A stretch of 64,000 nucleotides of DNA from JAAYEA01 sp012689325. GTDB lineage: Bacteria; Chloroflexota; Anaerolineae; JAAYEA01. The DNA is taken from positions 12,396 through 76,395 of the forward strand of contig DAITVZ010000012.1 in the NCBI GenBank assembly GCA_036841525.1. The letters are read 5' to 3'. Shown here one piece after another: positions 60,273 through 64,000 of the stretch. Below the pieces are notes generated by a model. The model was given only the letters and a program-made list of their open reading frames with translations, was not told the origin of the DNA and did no database searches. The translations under genes were made by a program, and so were the position numbers. Position 1 is the first letter of the stretch. The number at the start of each line of letters is the position of its first letter.

Positions 60273-61688
60273 CTAGAAGGCGCCGCGGCCCCGAAACACC
60301 GCCCCCACCGTGCGCAACATGATCCTCAGATCAAGAAGCAACGAGTAGTTCTGGATGTAGTAGAGGTCATATTCGGTGTTCAGGTGCATGGGTTTCTCGC
60401 TGCGTTCGTTGACCTGCCACCAACCGGTCAATCCCTGTGGCACAGCGAACCGCGCTCGCTGCCAGGGCTCGTAGAGGTCGACCAAGAACGGCATTTCCGG
60501 ACGCGGCCCCACCAGGCTCATTTCCCCTTTGAGGATGTTGATGAGCTGGGGCAGCTCGTCAATGCTCCACCGCCGCAGGCGCCGCCCGATTCGCGTGATC
60601 CGCGGATCATCCGGACGCTTCTCATAGACCAGGCGCCCGTCCCGGGCCGCGTGCAGGAGCGAAGGCTGCTTCCCATCCGAGCCGACATACATGGTGCGGA
60701 ATTTGGAGATGCGAAAAATGCGCCCATTCTCCCCCACCCTGTCCTGCAGGAACAGAACTGGCCCTTTGGAGTCCAGCTTGATCAGCAAGGCGACGAATAG
60801 CATCAGTGGAGAGAGGACCACCAGGCCCGCACTGCTAATGACAATGTCCATGACCCGCTTCAGCAGCCGTATATGATCCGGGATCACTGGTCCCTTGATG
60901 CCCACTAGGGGAATGCCGTCCAGCTCCTCTGGGATCGCTGCGGCCAGGGTCATGGCGAACAAATCGGGCACCACCTTGATGTTGGCGGAGGTCTTTTGAA
61001 TCGAGGCCACCACCTGCTCCATGCGTTTGTAGGCGTGAAGCGGAAGCGCGATGACAACCTCGTCGACCCCCTGCTTCCTGACCACCTCCGCCGCCTGGTC
61101 CAGCGAGCCAAGGATAGGATACCCGTCGATTACATTGCCCACCTTGGCCGGGCTATCGTCGAGGTAACCGACCAACTCGAGCCCCAGTTGCTTTCGGGAG
61201 GTCAGGCGCTCGGCAAGTTCCTGTCCAACCTTTCCGGCGCCGATGATGAGCACCCTGATAGCCGAGACCCCGCGCGACTGCAGCGTTCTGATGAACAAGC
61301 GCATGAGGACCCGTGCTACCGTGACACCAGCCAGGTTCAACACAAGGAAATACACCAGGAGCAAGCGAGAGACGCCGCGGTTCGTCATGAATAGGGTGCC
61401 GGCCAGTATCAACCAGGAGGCCAAGACCGAGGCAATGGCCCGCTCGATCGCGTCGAAGCCGCTTAGGAGGTACTTGGTATTGTAGGTGGAAAAGCGATAG
61501 AACATCGCCGTCCAGATAAACATGACTGTGACATAGACTTGAGGAGTGAGCTGGCCTTGCGGCGTGAGTCCCAGGCCCCAGGGCAACTCGTAGCGAAGCC
61601 AGGTGGCCAAGGCCAGGCTGCAGACAGTAACCAGGATATCCGCCAAGTATAGGAAGAACAGATAGCGAAAGCCTGAGCGCTCCAGCAT
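60273..61688 (-). CDS. Undecaprenyl-phosphate sugar phosphotransferase (WcaJ/PglC-type initiating enzyme)
   Basis: A 471-residue polyprenyl glycosylphosphotransferase. Four to five N-terminal membrane helices are followed by a CoA-binding-like domain (VLIIGAGKVGQELAERL) and the catalytic C-terminal bacterial sugar transferase domain, with ISKFRTMYVGSDGK, RRWSIDELPQLINILKGEMS, LVGPRPEMP and GLTGWWQVNER. It transfers a sugar-1-phosphate, often glucose, to undecaprenyl phosphate and so starts repeat-unit synthesis. The ATG has GGGAG 8 bp upstream. Confidence 0.95.
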   Translation of the reverse strand: MLERSGFRYLFFLYLADILVTVCSLALATWLRYELPWGLGLTPQGQLTPQVYVTVMFIWTAMFYRFSTYNTKYLLSGFDAIERAIASVLASWLILAGTLFMTNRGVSRLLLVYFLVLNLAGVTVARVLMRLFIRTLQSRGVSAIRVLIIGAGKVGQELAERLTSRKQLGLELVGYLDDSPAKVGNVIDGYPILGSLDQAAEVVRKQGVDEVVIALPLHAYKRMEQVVASIQKTSANIKVVPDLFAMTLAAAIPEELDGIPLVGIKGPVIPDHIRLLKRVMDIVISSAGLVVLSPLMLFVALLIKLDSKGPVLFLQDRVGENGRIFRISKFRTMYVGSDGKQPSLLHAARDGRLVYEKRPDDPRITRIGRRLRRWSIDELPQLINILKGEMSLVGPRPEMPFLVDLYEPWQRARFAVPQGLTGWWQVNERSEKPMHLNTEYDLYYIQNYSLLLDLRIMLRTVGAVFRGRGAF

Positions 61689-61831
61689 CGTCTAGTCTCC
61701 CAGGACTCTACCGTGAAGGATAGGAGCAGCGTGTCCCACGCCGCAGGCCTGTATGGGTAATTCTATCACCGCCTGCCAAATGCGCAACTTAACCCTACGA
61801 GAGGTGACAAGCCCATCTTGCTTCCATCTCG

Positions 61832-63256
61832 TCATCTGGTCTCGTACAGCCGAACACGGATGCCCGTCAGCGTCACTTCCTGGGCCAAGGTGGCGCGGGC
61901 GTCCCACCAGCGCTCGACCAAGCGCTGCGGGTCCTCGAAAGCATCGTGGCTGAGCACCAGCCAGACCCGCTCGTGTGCCTGAGCGACCTGCATCAGCCGC
62001 GTCTCGTCCTCTGGGCGGGCAAAACGCCATACCTTCATGTGGCCCGCGTAATAGAAGGAAAACGCGGGCTCGGTGTAAAAGGCGTGGAGCAGCACCGCGT
62101 CCCCGGGCCGCTCCTGCGCAGCCATCCTCTGCGCGACCTCCCGCCACTGCTCCTTCTGCACCGTCGCGCGAGCATAGCCCGCAGAGGCGACCGCGACCAG
62201 CAGGAGCAAGGCCAGCACCGCCGCACGGCGCCGGCGCCAGCGATCCAGCGCCAAGGCCACGGCCAGGCAGGCAAAAGGCGTCAAGATGGTCACCTGGCGC
62301 ACGGACGAAATGGGATGCCATCCAGCCACCAGGGCTAAGGCCAGGTAAGCTGATGAGCTCCACCACAGGACCACGCCAGGGCGCAAGACGCGCTGTGCGG
62401 CCCGAGCCAGCCAGCGGCGCCCGCGCCCTGAAAGCAGCGCCAGCAGCGCAGCGCCTACCCCGATCAGCAGCACCAACAGGGAGCCGCTCAGCCCTATTGG
62501 CCCCGAGATGCGCACGAGCGACGCAAGGGCTTGCCAGCGCCCCATGTCCTCAGCCACCAACCGCAGGTGCCCCCACAATACAGGCCACCAGGGCGCAAAG
62601 CCTGCCAGCAACAGGCCATGCGCGGCTATCCAGGTGAGCCAAGCAGGGGTCGATGACCGGGGTTTGGCCTCCCGCGCGCTGCCGGCGAGGGTCAGCGCCC
62701 AATGGGCGCCGAGAGCGACCAGAAGGAAGGCGAAGGAATAGAGCGTGTAGAGCCCGGCCAGCCCAGACAGGACGTAGCACAGGGCAAAGCCCCACGCACT
62801 GGTCTGGCGATACCTTACATAGCCATACGCACAGAGAACACCCAGAAAGGCAGCTAGTGCGTACATGCGGGCTTCCTGCGCATACCATAGGTCTAGCGGC
62901 GAGCAGGTCACCAGCAAGGCAGCCACGAGGGCGGCGCGCGGGCTCGCGATGCGCCGCCCGAGCTGGTACAGCAGGGGGATGATCAGCAGGCTGGCCAGAG
63001 CCGAAGGCAGGCGGAGCGCGAACTCGCTGGCCCCGAGCCAGCTCGCCCACAAGTGGAGTTGGGCGTAATAGAATAGCCCGCCGAAATAGGTGCGCGCCGT
63101 GGACATCAGGCTGGGCCAGCCGCGCAAGGCCACCTGTGCGCTGTGGGCCTCATCGAGCCACAAGCTCTGAGCGCCCAGCCCGGCCACCCGCGAGATGGCG
63201 CCGAGCAGAATCATGGCCATCAAGGCGACCCGGATCCCGCTGCTTGAGGTCTTCAC
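61832..63256 (-). CDS. GT39-family membrane glycosyltransferase
   Basis: A 474-residue polytopic membrane protein of the ArnT/PMT superfamily. The catalytic Asp-Glu is in LWLDEAHSAQV in the first outer loop, and WYAQEARMYAL follows in the typical second motif; about ten membrane helices and a small C-terminal soluble part (VWLVLSHDAFED) complete it. It would use a polyprenyl-phosphate sugar donor to modify a protein or glycan outside the membrane. The GTG at 63256 was chosen because GAGGAG lies 7 bp upstream. Confidence 0.9.
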   Translation of the reverse strand: MKTSSSGIRVALMAMILLGAISRVAGLGAQSLWLDEAHSAQVALRGWPSLMSTARTYFGGLFYYAQLHLWASWLGASEFALRLPSALASLLIIPLLYQLGRRIASPRAALVAALLVTCSPLDLWYAQEARMYALAAFLGVLCAYGYVRYRQTSAWGFALCYVLSGLAGLYTLYSFAFLLVALGAHWALTLAGSAREAKPRSSTPAWLTWIAAHGLLLAGFAPWWPVLWGHLRLVAEDMGRWQALASLVRISGPIGLSGSLLVLLIGVGAALLALLSGRGRRWLARAAQRVLRPGVVLWWSSSAYLALALVAGWHPISSVRQVTILTPFACLAVALALDRWRRRRAAVLALLLLVAVASAGYARATVQKEQWREVAQRMAAQERPGDAVLLHAFYTEPAFSFYYAGHMKVWRFARPEDETRLMQVAQAHERVWLVLSHDAFEDPQRLVERWWDARATLAQEVTLTGIRVRLYETR

Positions 63257-63310
63257 GGAGCAGCTCCTCGATGGAACATACGCCAAGGGCCCTGGCATAG
63301 AATGCTCGCG

Positions 63311-64000
63311 TTAGCGGCCGGCGGCAGCCAGATGATCACCGATGGAGAGGGTGATGCTACGATTGGCAACCACAGGGACGCTAAAGAACCTGACCGAGGA
63401 AACATAGCCCGGCGGGTCGTCCTCGCGGACGTAATAAGTACCCGCGGTCAGCCCGCCCACGCACAAGGGCCCGCTCCCATCGGTGGTATGGCGCCGCAGG
63501 ACCGTGAAGGCGCTGTCATACACGGTCAACTGCGCACCAGGGAGCAGCTCCTCGGCGCCCGGCTTGTAGCTCAGGTCCGCGTTGCGATCGTGAAACACGC
63601 GCACGCACAGCTCCCCCACCGTCGGCGTCGGCGACGGCGTATAGGTCTGGGTCGCGGTCGCCATGGGCGTGGGCGAGGGAGTCCAGGTGGGCGAGACATA
63701 CCCAACTGGCGTGCGCGTGGCCGTCGGTGTGGGCGTGGGGGTCGTCATGTGCTGATAGTAGCGCACGGTGGTCAGGTACATCCGCGACCAGGTGCCGTCC
63801 TTGTACTTCAAGCGGGCGTAGATCGTCTTGCTCCCCTCCGCCGCGCTGCCCCCATACCGCGCGTCCGTCACGTCCCACGCAATGGTGATCCGGTCCCCAC
63901 CAGGCGGCGTCACCAGCCGCGTCTGCGTCAGCACCAGCGGCGGGCTGCTCAGGCTCGGCACCGGCTCACTGGGCGTGGCCTTGGTCTGCCGCAGGTGAAA
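63311..64000 (-). CDS. Exported protein, C-terminal part, with Thr/Pro linker and SdrD-B-like domain
   Basis: The frame is open to the right edge (13 codons beyond the GTG at 63961), so the N-terminus is missing. Visible are an Ig-like stretch (ITIAWDVTDARYGG), a T/P-rich linker (TPTPTPTATRTP and a second block) and a C-terminal prealbumin-like domain of the SdrD-B kind (VRVFHDRNADLSYKPGAE, GLTAGTYYVREDDPPGYV). This is a surface adhesin-like architecture. No sorting motif of the LPXTG type is seen at the end. Confidence 0.8.
   Translation of the reverse strand, partial: FHLRQTKATPSEPVPSLSSPPLVLTQTRLVTPPGGDRITIAWDVTDARYGGSAAEGSKTIYARLKYKDGTWSRMYLTTVRYYQHMTTPTPTPTATRTPVGYVSPTWTPSPTPMATATQTYTPSPTPTVGELCVRVFHDRNADLSYKPGAEELLPGAQLTVYDSAFTVLRRHTTDGSGPLCVGGLTAGTYYVREDDPPGYVSSVRFFSVPVVANRSITLSIGDHLAAAGR

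Overview
The window is chromosomal DNA from a GC-rich bacterium, most likely a member of the Chloroflexota (Anaerolineae-like). The pointers are exported proteins with long Thr/Pro-rich linkers and a YLPVLLKSY-type motif, a short intergenic repeat of the GTCATGCTGAGG..CGAAGCATCT type, an archaeal/eukaryotic-type prolyl-tRNA synthetase, and expanded uroporphyrinogen-decarboxylase-like and Gfo/Idh/MocA families. A run of 100 Ns at 40811-40910 shows that this is a scaffolded, possibly metagenomic, assembly. The lineage is inferred from gene style; no rRNA is present.

Layout. (1) 1-566: 3' end of mltG. (2) 647-9505, minus: a probable polysaccharide-degradation operon with a membrane protein, a B12-type radical SAM enzyme, a heparinase II/III-like lyase, a YetA/rhamnogalacturonan-lyase-like protein and a formylglycine sulfatase. 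(3) 9684-14492, minus: housekeeping genes proS, panB, a conserved unknown and mutY, followed by tRNA-Val(GAC). (4) 14771-23049: carotenoid genes. crtB is on the plus strand; crtZ-crtI-crtYc-crtYd form a minus-strand operon with its own promoter. Between them lie an M20 amidohydrolase, a Gfo/Idh/MocA dehydrogenase, a tartrate/D-malate dehydrogenase and a mannonate-dehydratase-like enzyme. (5) 23134-26788, minus: a translationally coupled trio of lactonase, fucose-isomerase-like and URO-D-like proteins. (6) 27416-32002, plus: an ABC importer operon behind a long leader. (7) 32060-39381, minus: a glycerol/glycerophosphodiester catabolic run of glpK, a GlpA-like FAD enzyme, an FAD oxidoreductase, a DUF1667 protein, a glycerophosphodiester phosphodiesterase, a TIM-barrel isomerase and an exported PHP protein. 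(8) 40572-64000: a cell-surface and exopolysaccharide region with Wzz-, Wzx- and Wzy-like proteins, an FrhB-like protein, CsaB, GT4, GT26 and GT39 enzymes and a WcaJ-like initiating transferase, mixed with large exported repeat proteins.

How the parts may work together. The ABC importer operon and the GlpA-like operon carry nearly the same LacI-type palindrome, centred exactly 14.5 bp upstream of the -35 box in both. This suggests one regulon in which the importer feeds the glycerol/glycerophosphodiester enzymes. In the surface region, three adjacent genes (52399-60076) have unrelated N-terminal parts: 14 plant-type leucine-rich repeats, 7 FG-GAP blades, and a polytopic GT39-like membrane enzyme. 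All three end in the same five-unit DxDGDG repeat module, and two of the copies are almost identical DNA. This shared C-terminal module beside the polysaccharide genes is the best candidate here for an undescribed cell-surface system.
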